A program made the translations under genes and the position numbers. Below, piece by piece: positions 1 through 5,303 of a DNA stretch of 6,567 nucleotides. The stretch's first letter is position 1; every line of letters begins with the position of its first letter. This DNA comes from JACDET01 sp035568375 (GTDB taxonomy: Bacteria > Patescibacteriota > Microgenomatia > Levybacterales > UBA12049). The stretch spans positions 1-6,567 of the forward strand of contig DATMOG010000016.1 in assembly GCA_035568375.1 (NCBI GenBank), read 5' to 3'. The notes under the pieces were generated by a model. That model was given only the letters and a program-made list of their open reading frames with translations. It was not told where the DNA came from and made no database searches.

Positions 1-61
1 TTGAAACTTGAGCCCTCCTTCGAGGATCTTTGATCTGCCATCCATACGTGACAAGCATCAT
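1..61 (-). CDS. Possible N-terminus of an IS481-like transposase (partial)
   Basis: An open frame reads leftward from ATG at 61 (a second ATG follows at once) and runs off the window after 20 codons. The peptide begins MMLVTYGWQIKDPRRRAQVS. An AGGA lies just before the tandem ATGs. The segment TYxxxIKDxRxRA resembles, from memory, the start of IS481-type DDE transposases of candidate-phylum bacteria, which precede a helix-turn-helix. The upstream DNA carries tandem repeats of the kind found at such element ends, which supports the reading. Only 20 residues are visible and no catalytic region, so the family call is tentative. It could be a decayed remnant. The plus strand offers only a 10-codon open tail ending at 33, which I do not favour. 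Confidence 0.35.
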   Translation of the reverse strand, partial: MMLVTYGWQIKDPRRRAQVS

Positions 62-85
62 ATCCTAAGGAAGCGTTTCTGTATA

Positions 86-133
86 GGTGACATTTCTATT
101 CTTGTTAGGGGTGTCGTTTCTATTATTGTCTGA
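86..133. repeat. Two tandem 24-bp repeats, probable IS481-type element end
   Basis: GGTGACATTTCTATT starts at 86 and GGTGTCGTTTCTATT at 110. They differ at two positions, and similar TTGTTA/TTGTCT tails give a 24-bp period. Stacked copies of TGACATTTCTATT-like sequence are, from memory, typical of the ends of IS481-family elements, where they serve as transposase binding sites. The terminus proper may be TGTCAAG read on the minus strand from 155, since many IS481-group ends begin with TGT. The other end of the element lies outside the window, so target duplication and exact boundary cannot be seen. Confidence 0.45.
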
Positions 134-149
134 TAATCAAGGCTAAAGC

Positions 150-178
150 TTGACAAAAAAAATAAAATTGTGTAGGAT
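150..178 (+). promoter_or_regulatory. Sigma70-type promoter of the glycosyltransferase-like gene
   Basis: A perfect -35 TTGACA (150-155) is separated by 17 nt from a -10-like TAGGAT (173-178). Transcription should start near 185 and leave a leader of about 56 nt before ATG 241. No Shine-Dalgarno sequence is visible before that ATG. The -35 overlaps the likely outer end of the neighbouring insertion element, so the promoter may be a hybrid made by its insertion. Confidence 0.5.
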
Positions 179-240
179 ATCGTCTCCTGCCACATACATT
201 TTAATACTGCCCTCATGAGCTCTACAAAAACCTACACGAT

Positions 241-1008
241 ATGAAGTTAAAGGATTCAGTTGTAACAGTTATTCTGCCTGTCTATAACACAAGTAAATTT
301 TTGCCAGATTGTCTCAATAGTCTTGCACTCCAGACCTATCAAGAGATGCAGATTATTGTTATTGATGATCATTCCCGAGATGATTCAATAAAGATACTCC
401 GGCAATACAAAAAACGATTTGCTAATTTTGAGATCTATAAAAATAAAAAACGTTACGGCTTAGCAGTCTGTTATAATCGAGCGCTTAAGAGAACCCGAGG
501 CAAATTTGTTACCTTCATGAATCCTCATGATATCAATGCGATCAGTCGGTTCAAACGACAGGTAAATTTTTTATTGAATAATCCGAAAACTGTTGCTGTT
601 GGTACACAATATACGCTTATTGATGAAGCAAATAGAAAACTTGACCGAAGCGATCTCCCCGAAGAACACGAAACAATCTACGATACACTCATCCATACGT
701 CTTCCCTCAAACCAGAAACAGTCATGATTAATAGAGAACTCTTACCTAAAGATCTTCTCTACTTTAAAAATAATAAGTATCCCTTTATCTACACTGAGGT
801 TTTTTTAAAGTTTTTCCAATATGGCAAAGTTGCAAACATTAGACAATCTTTGTATTTTCATCGAGAAGGTATTAAACAGAATGGACGCCAGCTATCAAAG
901 CTTAACAACCTAACTTCCATGATCAAAATTTGGCTTTCTTCCCGCTCTGACTATGATTACAGACCTTCCCTCCGTTCAATCCTTCCCCAAATGGTAAAAG
1001 GCATCTAA
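241..1008 (+). CDS. Family 2 (GT-A fold) glycosyltransferase-like protein, degenerate catalytic motifs
   Basis: This 255-residue soluble protein has the start of a GT2 domain: VTVILPVYN at 8-16, then the nucleotide-binding IDDHSRDDS at 41-49. Family members transfer a sugar from a nucleotide-sugar to a glycan or lipid acceptor, usually in the cytoplasm during surface polysaccharide synthesis. The metal-binding DxD site, normally like FLDADDI, reads FMNPHDI (92-98), so N94 and H96 replace the two acidic residues and only D97 remains. The later ED catalytic-base motif aligns with I183-Y184, leaving just E186 nearby before the GKVANI strand. Length fits a bare catalytic domain, with no membrane segment or C-terminal anchor. 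The gene stands alone beside an insertion-element end, without other glycan genes, which suggests acquired or accessory DNA. Fold assignment is confident; activity and substrate are unknown. ATG 241 is the first start after the promoter and has no clear ribosome site. Confidence 0.85.
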   Translation: MKLKDSVVTVILPVYNTSKFLPDCLNSLALQTYQEMQIIVIDDHSRDDSIKILRQYKKRFANFEIYKNKKRYGLAVCYNRALKRTRGKFVTFMNPHDINAISRFKRQVNFLLNNPKTVAVGTQYTLIDEANRKLDRSDLPEEHETIYDTLIHTSSLKPETVMINRELLPKDLLYFKNNKYPFIYTEVFLKFFQYGKVANIRQSLYFHREGIKQNGRQLSKLNNLTSMIKIWLSSRSDYDYRPSLRSILPQMVKGI

Positions 1009-1027
1009 GACTAGTCTACTTTTTTTC
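1008..1027 (+). terminator. Weak terminator-like palindrome and T-run after the GT2 gene
   Basis: The palindrome AGACTAGTCT (1008-1017) directly follows the stop codon and precedes a run of seven T. The palindrome has almost no loop, so any RNA hairpin would be short and weak. Position and T-run favour a terminator, but only loosely. Confidence 0.3.
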
Positions 1028-1121
1028 TTATTGAAGGCTATCTTCTCTACATTTTTCTATTTTAGAGTAGTTCTTCTATGCAAAATAAACAAGAAAACAA
1101 ACAGTAATTTTTTTCCCAAAG

Positions 1122-1130
1122 TTATCCACA
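1122..1130 (+). other. Single DnaA-box-like 9-mer
   Basis: TTATCCACA matches the DnaA box consensus TTATNCACA exactly and is followed by strongly AT-rich DNA. I see only this one copy in the intergenic stretch and no dnaA, dnaN or parAB nearby, so it does not define an origin. It may be a chance match or an isolated DnaA site. Confidence 0.2.
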
Positions 1131-1151
1131 TCATTGTTAATAATTTTTTCG

Positions 1152-1179
1152 GATTGATATATCAATCTAATTTAAATTA
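1152..1179. repeat. Two adjacent perfect palindromes, possible protein-binding site
   Basis: GATTGATATATCAATC (1152-1167) is a perfect 16-bp palindrome, immediately followed by the perfect 12-bp palindrome TAATTTAAATTA (1168-1179). They lie about 45 nt upstream of the -35 box of the small ORF at 1265. The symmetry fits a dimeric regulator site, though AT-rich DNA yields some palindromes by chance. Confidence 0.35.
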
Positions 1180-1224
1180 TTAAACTATGGGATTATGAAT
1201 AATTTACTAAAATTATATTATAGG

Positions 1225-1253
1225 TTGACATTAATATTTTGTTATGCTACTAT
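1225..1253 (+). promoter_or_regulatory. Near-consensus sigma70 promoter of the small ORF
   Basis: TTGACA (1225-1230), a 17-nt spacer and TACTAT (1248-1253) form a near-consensus promoter. The expected start is about 1260, only five nucleotides before ATG 1265, so the message would be almost leaderless. It is one of the best promoter matches in the window. Confidence 0.6.
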
Positions 1254-1264
1254 TTAGCTGAAAT

Positions 1265-1411
1265 ATGAAATTGCTTACCTTGTTTTTTGGTAAAAATAAA
1301 TCACGGAAAACAATCGCTGACTATCAACGAGAAAAGTTAGTAAATTTTGGTAAACAGCAATTTCAGAGAATGATGGAATTAGGAATAGGTACACCAATTA
1401 AATTGGTGTAA
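1265..1411 (+). CDS. Small hypothetical protein (48 aa), frame continues past the stop
   Basis: ATG 1265 opens a 48-codon frame beginning MKLLTLFFGKNKSRK and ending in GIGTPIKLV. It is basic, with a short hydrophobic start and a probable amphipathic helix in the middle (about residues 17-40). No known domain is recognised. A consensus promoter lies at exactly the right distance and no ribosome site is needed or seen. After the TAA at 1409-1411 the same frame stays open for 25 sense codons to TAA at 1487-1489, giving a coding-like, hydrophilic tail that ends in KMREIEIDL. The real gene may therefore have been about 74 residues, now interrupted by one stop, or read through. Chance is possible, because a 25-codon open stretch is not rare even in AT-rich DNA. 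Confidence 0.45.
   Translation: MKLLTLFFGKNKSRKTIADYQREKLVNFGKQQFQRMMELGIGTPIKLV
1390..1410. repeat. Perfect palindrome with 10-bp arms over the small ORF stop codon
   Basis: TACACCAATT (1390-1399), one central A, and AATTGGTGTA (1401-1410) form a perfect inverted repeat covering the last codons and stop of the small ORF. The one-base centre makes it poor as an RNA hairpin but good as a dimer-binding operator. No T-run follows, so it is not a usual terminator. Confidence 0.5.
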
Positions 1412-1495
1412 TGTTCTTTAGCAGGTAAATTAATCCGAATGGATTCTCATAAACAGATAAAAATGAGGGAAATTGAGATTGATTTATAAAAACAC

Positions 1496-1557
1496 AAAAA
1501 AAGAGCATCACTTTCGTTACTCAAAAGATAAGTTCAGGTACGATAAGCAATGCTCTT
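1496..1557 (-). terminator. Intrinsic terminator of the candidate small RNA and/or the radA-PIN operon
   Basis: Minus-strand AAGAGCAT (1557-1550) pairs perfectly with ATGCTCTT (1508-1501), with extra imperfect pairing inward (CTT and CG on both sides). Seven U (1502-1496) follow, partly within the stem. On the plus strand there is no T-run after the hairpin, so it acts leftward only. It is the first good terminator downstream of the PIN-TRAM stop at 1790. Confidence 0.6.
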
Positions 1558-1605
1558 AGGGTAAATGGCATTTAGTCCTTCAGGCAGGAATAAAACTAAT
1601 TGCCG
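1496..1605 (-). ncRNA. Candidate small RNA of about 110 nt, no known family
   Basis: On the minus strand a promoter (TTGACA, 17 nt, TATTTT) predicts a start near 1605. One or two nucleotides later comes a hairpin pairing GGCAATTAGT (1604-1595) with ACTAAATGCC (1576-1567): 9 of 10 positions pair, with an 18-nt loop that can itself form CCT/AGG. A nine-nucleotide linker leads to a second hairpin whose outer stem AAGAGCAT/ATGCTCTT runs into seven U, a typical intrinsic terminator. Promoter, folded body and terminator are thus correctly ordered over 110 nt. No coding frame is evident. I compared it mentally with SRP RNA, 6S RNA, tmRNA and RNase P RNA and saw no match. It lies antisense to nothing clear, just beyond the end of the extended small ORF frame on the other strand. 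The alternative is a chance promoter in the 3' tail of the PIN-TRAM transcript, or hairpins left by a mobile element. Confidence 0.5.
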
Positions 1606-1611
1606 AAGTTA

Positions 1612-1640
1612 AAAATACACTATATTCAATAATGTGTCAA
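1612..1640 (-). promoter_or_regulatory. Promoter of the candidate small RNA
   Basis: Read on the minus strand, TTGACA (1640-1635) is followed after 17 nt by TATTTT (1617-1612). The -35 is perfect, the spacing ideal and the -10 moderate. The predicted start at about 1605 lies immediately before the first hairpin, which argues against a chance match. Confidence 0.5.
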
Positions 1641-1672
1641 GAAAAATGGTCGAGGCTAAAAATGAATTATTT

Positions 1673-1693
1673 TCTTGATAAATCAAGATTTTT
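1673..1693 (+). terminator. Weak hairpin with T-run, possible plus-strand terminator
   Basis: TCTTGAT (1673-1679) and ATCAAGA (1682-1688) form an inverted repeat followed by TTTTT. The stem is AT-rich and its centre short, so as RNA it would form about five pairs with a six-base loop. It could end plus-strand transcription from the small ORF before the convergent PIN-TRAM gene. Confidence 0.3.
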
Positions 1694-1789
1694 CATGAAT
1701 ATTTTTTACGCTCGTCTTTTTTGATGAGGTAGGGGCTTTGGGCAGGAGCTCTTACCTCTTCAAAGGGGATGAGCTTTTTTGTAGGAGAC

Positions 1790-2599
1790 TTATATCTTCT
1801 TTGCAAAAAGAATTCTTCCCGTTGCAGTCTGAATAATTCGCGAAACAACCACATCAAGTGCTTTATTGAGATCATCGCTTCCATCTTCAACGACAATCAT
1901 TGTCCCATCATCCAAATAGCCAACTCCTTGCGTCTTATCTTTCCCAAGATGCGCAATTTTGACATGAAGCGATTCACCTGGCACAGCAACTGCTTTGAGA
2001 CAATTCGCAAGAGCATTCATATTGACTGCGGTAACGTTTTCAATACTTGCCTTTTTCTCCAAATTATAATCGCATGTTATAATCTTTCCTTTATGATATT
2101 TTGCTGTTTTAATAAGCTGTTCATCTACTTCAATCCGTTCAGCTGATTGTTTGATTTGCTTACCGGTATCTTCGGACAAGATGAGGACTTTGATCTGCTT
2201 TGCTTTACGCAATTTTTCGAGTGCCTCTAAACCTTTTCTACCACGTACTCGCTTAACAGTATTCTGTGTATCTGCCAAATGCTTCAGTTCCAAAAGAATA
2301 TGCGAAGTAATAACAACGATTCCATTGAGCAATCCGATATAAATAACGTCAAAAATCCTGCCGTCAATAATTGCAGAAGTATCTAAAAAAATAGCATTCT
2401 CTATTTTCTTAGTTTTTTTACTAGTTTTCTTTCGTGCTCTTGCACGCATAACACCAGGCAAACGACTAATCAACGTTTTTGAAACTTCATCGGCTATAGC
2501 TCCGATAATATTGGGAGAAAATGGTGGCGTTCTTTTTTCTCCTTCTATTTTTTCCGGTATTATCTCTTCAATTGGTTTGACTACTTTTTCTTTTTCCAT
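1790..2599 (-). CDS. PIN-TRAM domain nuclease (YacL-like), without membrane segments
   Basis: The protein has 269 residues. A charged, proline-rich N-terminus (1-30) and a basic linker (about 50-66, RARARKKTSKKTKK) precede a PIN nuclease domain (about 68-190). The expected acidic metal ligands are present: D73 in FLDTSAIIDGR with D79, E104 in HILLELKHL, D159 in VDEQ and D177 in ITCDYN. A TRAM domain, a small beta-barrel that binds RNA, follows (about 206-265, GESLHVKI to GRILFAKKI). PIN domains are metal-dependent RNases, so an RNA substrate is likely, though none is proven for this group. Bacillus YacL is about 366 residues because it carries N-terminal transmembrane helices; these are absent here, so a cytoplasmic protein is inferred. 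It starts 5 nt after the radA stop and has no clear ribosome site, suggesting one transcript and coupled translation. In Bacillus the order is radA-disA-yacL; disA is missing here. Confidence 0.9.
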   Translation of the reverse strand: MEKEKVVKPIEEIIPEKIEGEKRTPPFSPNIIGAIADEVSKTLISRLPGVMRARARKKTSKKTKKIENAIFLDTSAIIDGRIFDVIYIGLLNGIVVITSHILLELKHLADTQNTVKRVRGRKGLEALEKLRKAKQIKVLILSEDTGKQIKQSAERIEVDEQLIKTAKYHKGKIITCDYNLEKKASIENVTAVNMNALANCLKAVAVPGESLHVKIAHLGKDKTQGVGYLDDGTMIVVEDGSDDLNKALDVVVSRIIQTATGRILFAKKI

Positions 2600-2604
2600 T
2601 ATTT

Positions 2605-3960
2605 CTATACTTTATTAAACTTATCTAATACTTCCCGTAATGTCTTATATTTCTTTGCCGTTATCGTATTTTTGAATCCTAACTTTTCAGCTTCCCTAAC
2701 TCGTTTATCCAAACCATTCACCACACGCAATTCACCCAATAGGCCAACTTCCGCTATGCCAACTGTTCTGGCAACTGCGATATTCTTTAAACTTGAATAT
2801 ACTGCTATACAAATACCCAAGTCAATTCCAGGATCGGCAAGTTTCATTCCGCCGGCGACATTGACAAATACATCCATCGTATCCAATGGAAGATAATAAT
2901 GCTTCTGCAAAACAGCAAGTAAAAGTTCTACTCGTCGCCCATCAACACCGGATACAACTCGACGTGGCATAGGAAGCCGTGTAGTGACTACCAATGCTTG
3001 TATCTCAACAAGAAAGGCTCTTGACCCTTCAAGAGTTGAAACAAGAACACTTCCAGGCACTTGTTCTCCTCCTTGTGTAAGAAAAAGTTGCTCGGGATTG
3101 GTCGCCTCTTGCATACCATTCTCTTCCATCAAAAAAATCCCTACTTCATCAACTGGACCAAATCGATTTTTTAGACTTCTGAGAATTCTCGTTTTAGCAA
3201 ATTTTTCCCCCTCAAGAAAAAGAACAGTATCAACCATATGAGACAACACCATTGGTCCAGCAACCATTCCTTCTTTTGTAACATGTCCAACAATCACAAT
3301 AGGAATATTATACTGCTTTGCAGTCCGTATAAATTGCAATGCAGAATAGCGCACTTGTGCAACAGATCCCGATAATCCTGATACATTTTGTGACTCAATT
3401 GTTTGAATAGAATCAATGATCACTAAATCTGGTTTCATGTCGACAATTTGTCCGACAATCATATCGGCATCTGTTAAAGAAACAAGGAATAAATTATCAT
3501 ACTCCTGCTTCACATTATTCTTAGCTATAAAATCACTTTCAGTCATTCGTACAGCACGCATTTTGACCTGCTCGACTGATTCCTCACCACTAACATATAG
3601 TACTTTACTTTTTATAGAGAGACTCAATGCTAATTGGAGCAATAATGTTGACTTTCCAACTCCTGGATCACCGGCAATAAGTATCGCTGATCCTCTCACA
3701 ATTCCTCCACCTAAAACATTATTCAATTCTTGATATTCAGTTTGAATTCTTGACTTTTCTTGATATACAATTTCCTTGAGTTTTTGAGGTCTTTTCGTCT
3801 CTAAAACAATTACACTATTAGTACCTTTAAATGTTTTATTTTGCACAATGAATTCCTTCATAGAATTCCATGCACCACATTCAGGACATTTTCCTAACCA
3901 TTGCGGGCTATCATAACCACATTCTTGACAGACAAAATTTACTATAGATTTCTTAACCAT
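2605..3960 (-). CDS. radA: DNA repair protein RadA (Sms)
   Basis: This 451-residue protein matches the usual RadA length and plan. An N-terminal zinc finger has C11, C14, C25 and C28 (CQECG and CPECG). A RecA-like ATPase follows, with Walker A GDPGVGKST at 97-105, Walker B LVIID at 179-183 and the RadA-specific KNRFG at 264-268. A C-terminal Lon-protease-like domain (about 300-451) contains ADPGIDLG, and a Lon-type catalytic serine is not evident, as usual in RadA. RadA is a DnaB-type branch-migration helicase that extends recombination intermediates and helps repair stalled forks. The start is set by the ATG at 3960: a TATAAT box ends six nucleotides before it, so the mRNA should begin at or next to the A of the ATG. 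The stop is TAG. The PIN-TRAM gene follows after 5 nt. All key motifs are intact. Confidence 0.97.
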   Translation of the reverse strand: MVKKSIVNFVCQECGYDSPQWLGKCPECGAWNSMKEFIVQNKTFKGTNSVIVLETKRPQKLKEIVYQEKSRIQTEYQELNNVLGGGIVRGSAILIAGDPGVGKSTLLLQLALSLSIKSKVLYVSGEESVEQVKMRAVRMTESDFIAKNNVKQEYDNLFLVSLTDADMIVGQIVDMKPDLVIIDSIQTIESQNVSGLSGSVAQVRYSALQFIRTAKQYNIPIVIVGHVTKEGMVAGPMVLSHMVDTVLFLEGEKFAKTRILRSLKNRFGPVDEVGIFLMEENGMQEATNPEQLFLTQGGEQVPGSVLVSTLEGSRAFLVEIQALVVTTRLPMPRRVVSGVDGRRVELLLAVLQKHYYLPLDTMDVFVNVAGGMKLADPGIDLGICIAVYSSLKNIAVARTVGIAEVGLLGELRVVNGLDKRVREAEKLGFKNTITAKKYKTLREVLDKFNKV

Positions 3961-3966
3961 AATGTC

Positions 3967-3995
3967 ATTATACTCTTAGGCAGAAAGAATTTAAA
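3967..3995 (-). promoter_or_regulatory. radA promoter, predicted leaderless
   Basis: A perfect -10 TATAAT (3972-3967) is preceded after 17 nt by a weak -35 TTTAAA (3995-3990). Counting standard distances, +1 falls on position 3960, the A of the radA start codon. No ribosome-binding site exists upstream. Confidence 0.6.
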
Positions 3996-4047
3996 ACTGA
4001 GGAGCAAATCTCAAAATTTCAATTGCAAAGCTTAAATCTACATTGTA

Positions 4048-4073
4048 TATCTATAAACTTTGCTATCTATAAA
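4048..4073. repeat. Direct repeat TATCTATAAA in the rpsA-radA gap
   Basis: Two exact copies of TATCTATAAA (4048-4057 and 4064-4073) have a 16-bp period. Nearby GCAAAG (4025-4030) and CTTTGC (4058-4063) form an inverted repeat. The 125-bp gap holds no gene. The repeats might bind a regulator of radA, or be chance in AT-rich DNA; they do not resemble a LexA box. Confidence 0.3.
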
Positions 4074-4085
4074 TTTGGGACCACA

Positions 4086-5180
4086 TTATCGATAACCCAT
4101 TGGCTTTTCAAGAAGTACAGGTGAAACAAGAATACGATGTTTACGCTTGTCATAATCAGCAATTGTAAGATTTACATCTTGTCCTTCGATATATTTTATT
4201 GTTGGTGGAATCTTATCTTTTCGAAGTACACCCTCTGCACCTTCACCAAAGGAAAAAATGACATCACCAAGTTCAATTGCAATGACAGTCCCGCGTATTT
4301 TGGTATCAACAGGATATTTTTCTATAAGGGTTTCGAATGGATCTGCAATTAAACGTTTGAGTGAAAGACTTACCCGTTGAGTTTCGTTATCAAATCTTGT
4401 CAAAACAGCCTCAATTTCCTGCCCAGAAATAAATAACTCACTTAAATCAGTAATCTTACTCCAGGAAACCTCAGAAATATGGATAAATCCTTCCAAAGCA
4501 TGCTCTGATTTGACATCTTTTGACCTTGGTAAGGCAACATAAAGGCCAAAAGGTGTTACGGTAGTTACGGTTACGTTCATTTTTTCACCTATATTATAAT
4601 GTTTAGCAATTGCTGCAAATTCTTCGGATGAAAGTGTCTGTTTCTGAGAAAAAATTACTTTATTATCAGCACGGTTTAATTCAAGCACTCGAGCTTTCAC
4701 TGTTTGACCAGGATTCAACCCATCATGGGTAAAGGAGACATGTGATTGAGGTAAAAAACCTGAGACGCCAAATGCTGTATCAACAACGTAGCCCGCTTTA
4801 CTCGAATCCTTCACAGTAACTTCGAGCTGTTCTGATTTTTTTTGCAACTCTTCTAATTTCTCCCAAGCCATATTACCAAGATAGCGACGCAAAGAGACAA
4901 CTGACTGTCCACTTTCCGATTCAGGATTAAGAACGTTGACTTCAACAGTGTCACCGACATTGAATTGATTCATAATTGTCTGGACAATACGCTTGTCGCG
5001 CTCCAGGACTACTGCTTCAGTTTTTGCCCCAGCATCAACGAGTATTTCATTTGGAGTAAGTTTGGTAATTTTTGCTTTAAGACTTTCGCCTTTTTTAAGC
5101 GTTATGAACTTATTTTGATGCTTTGCAAGAAGCTGTGCCATCGCACTTGAAGCATTATTGGAGGGTATTTTGTTTGTCAT
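4086..5180 (-). CDS. rpsA: Ribosomal protein S1 (four S1 domains)
   Basis: The 364-residue protein consists of four S1 RNA-binding barrels at about 29-98, 115-181, 197-275 and 292-356. The third is the most canonical, with TPFGLYVAL and EGFIHISEVS. The second has FGVSGFLPQSHV, while the first (NEILVDAGAKTEAVV) and fourth (GDVIFSFGEGAEGVL) are more divergent, as is usual for ribosome-docking and terminal domains. S1 binds mRNA on the 30S subunit and helps unwind and position it for initiation. E. coli S1 has six domains and about 557 residues; four-domain forms of this size occur in Firmicutes and candidate-phylum bacteria. The ATG at 5180 is preceded by AGAAAGG with 10-nt spacing, the only Shine-Dalgarno-like site among the protein genes here. 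Two earlier ATG triplets (CATATGATG) are out of frame. A strong promoter lies 27 nt upstream. Confidence 0.93.
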   Translation of the reverse strand: MTNKIPSNNASSAMAQLLAKHQNKFITLKKGESLKAKITKLTPNEILVDAGAKTEAVVLERDKRIVQTIMNQFNVGDTVEVNVLNPESESGQSVVSLRRYLGNMAWEKLEELQKKSEQLEVTVKDSSKAGYVVDTAFGVSGFLPQSHVSFTHDGLNPGQTVKARVLELNRADNKVIFSQKQTLSSEEFAAIAKHYNIGEKMNVTVTTVTPFGLYVALPRSKDVKSEHALEGFIHISEVSWSKITDLSELFISGQEIEAVLTRFDNETQRVSLSLKRLIADPFETLIEKYPVDTKIRGTVIAIELGDVIFSFGEGAEGVLRKDKIPPTIKYIEGQDVNLTIADYDKRKHRILVSPVLLEKPMGYR

Positions 5181-5213
5181 TCATCATATGCCTTTCTGTA
5201 AAAAGATAGTGTA

Positions 5214-5242
5214 AGTATATCACTATAACAAGCCTACCGCAA
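5214..5242 (-). promoter_or_regulatory. rpsA promoter with inverted repeat around the -10
   Basis: TTGCGG (5242-5237), 17 nt, and TATACT (5219-5214) predict a start near 5207 and a 27-nt leader. ATAGTG (5206-5211) and CACTAT (5221-5226) form a perfect inverted repeat with the -10 box between the arms, a possible operator. Confidence 0.65.
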
Positions 5243-5263
5243 GAGACCTCTTTCTTCTCCACC

Positions 5264-5288
5264 AAAAAACCGCCCTTACTGGCGGTTT
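5264..5288 (-). terminator. Intrinsic terminator of the rRNA operon
   Basis: On the minus strand AAACCGCC (5288-5281) pairs with GGCGGTTT (5274-5267) around a six-base loop, and the stem runs into six U (5269-5264). This GC-rich stem with U-run lies just after 5S rRNA and before the rpsA promoter, separating the two units. Confidence 0.85.
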
Positions 5289-5303
5289 ATTTGGATATAT
5301 CAC

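Noticed and set aside
1..33. Plus-strand C-terminal tail of 10 codons ending in TGA at 31-33
   Set aside because: Too short to assess, and the minus-strand transposase-like start explains the same DNA better.
1009..1264. Chromosomal replication origin
   Set aside because: Only one DnaA box is visible, with no cluster and no dnaA, dnaN, gyr or rpmH neighbours.
1501..1557. Plus-strand terminator for the small ORF
   Set aside because: No T-run follows the hairpin on the plus strand; the U-run exists only on the minus strand.
1693..1896. 67-codon minus-strand frame overlapping the end of the PIN-TRAM gene
   Set aside because: It overlaps the conserved TRAM domain in another frame, has no ribosome site or promoter, and the PIN-TRAM protein ends where the family normally does, so no frameshift is needed.
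1769..3733. Several plus-strand frames opposite the PIN-TRAM and radA genes
   Set aside because: They are antisense shadows of well-supported conserved genes and show no domain, start signal or promoter.
241..5180. Alternative genetic code with TGA as glycine (code 25)
   Set aside because: All protein genes end in TAA or TAG and contain no in-frame TGA; conserved glycines use ordinary codons.
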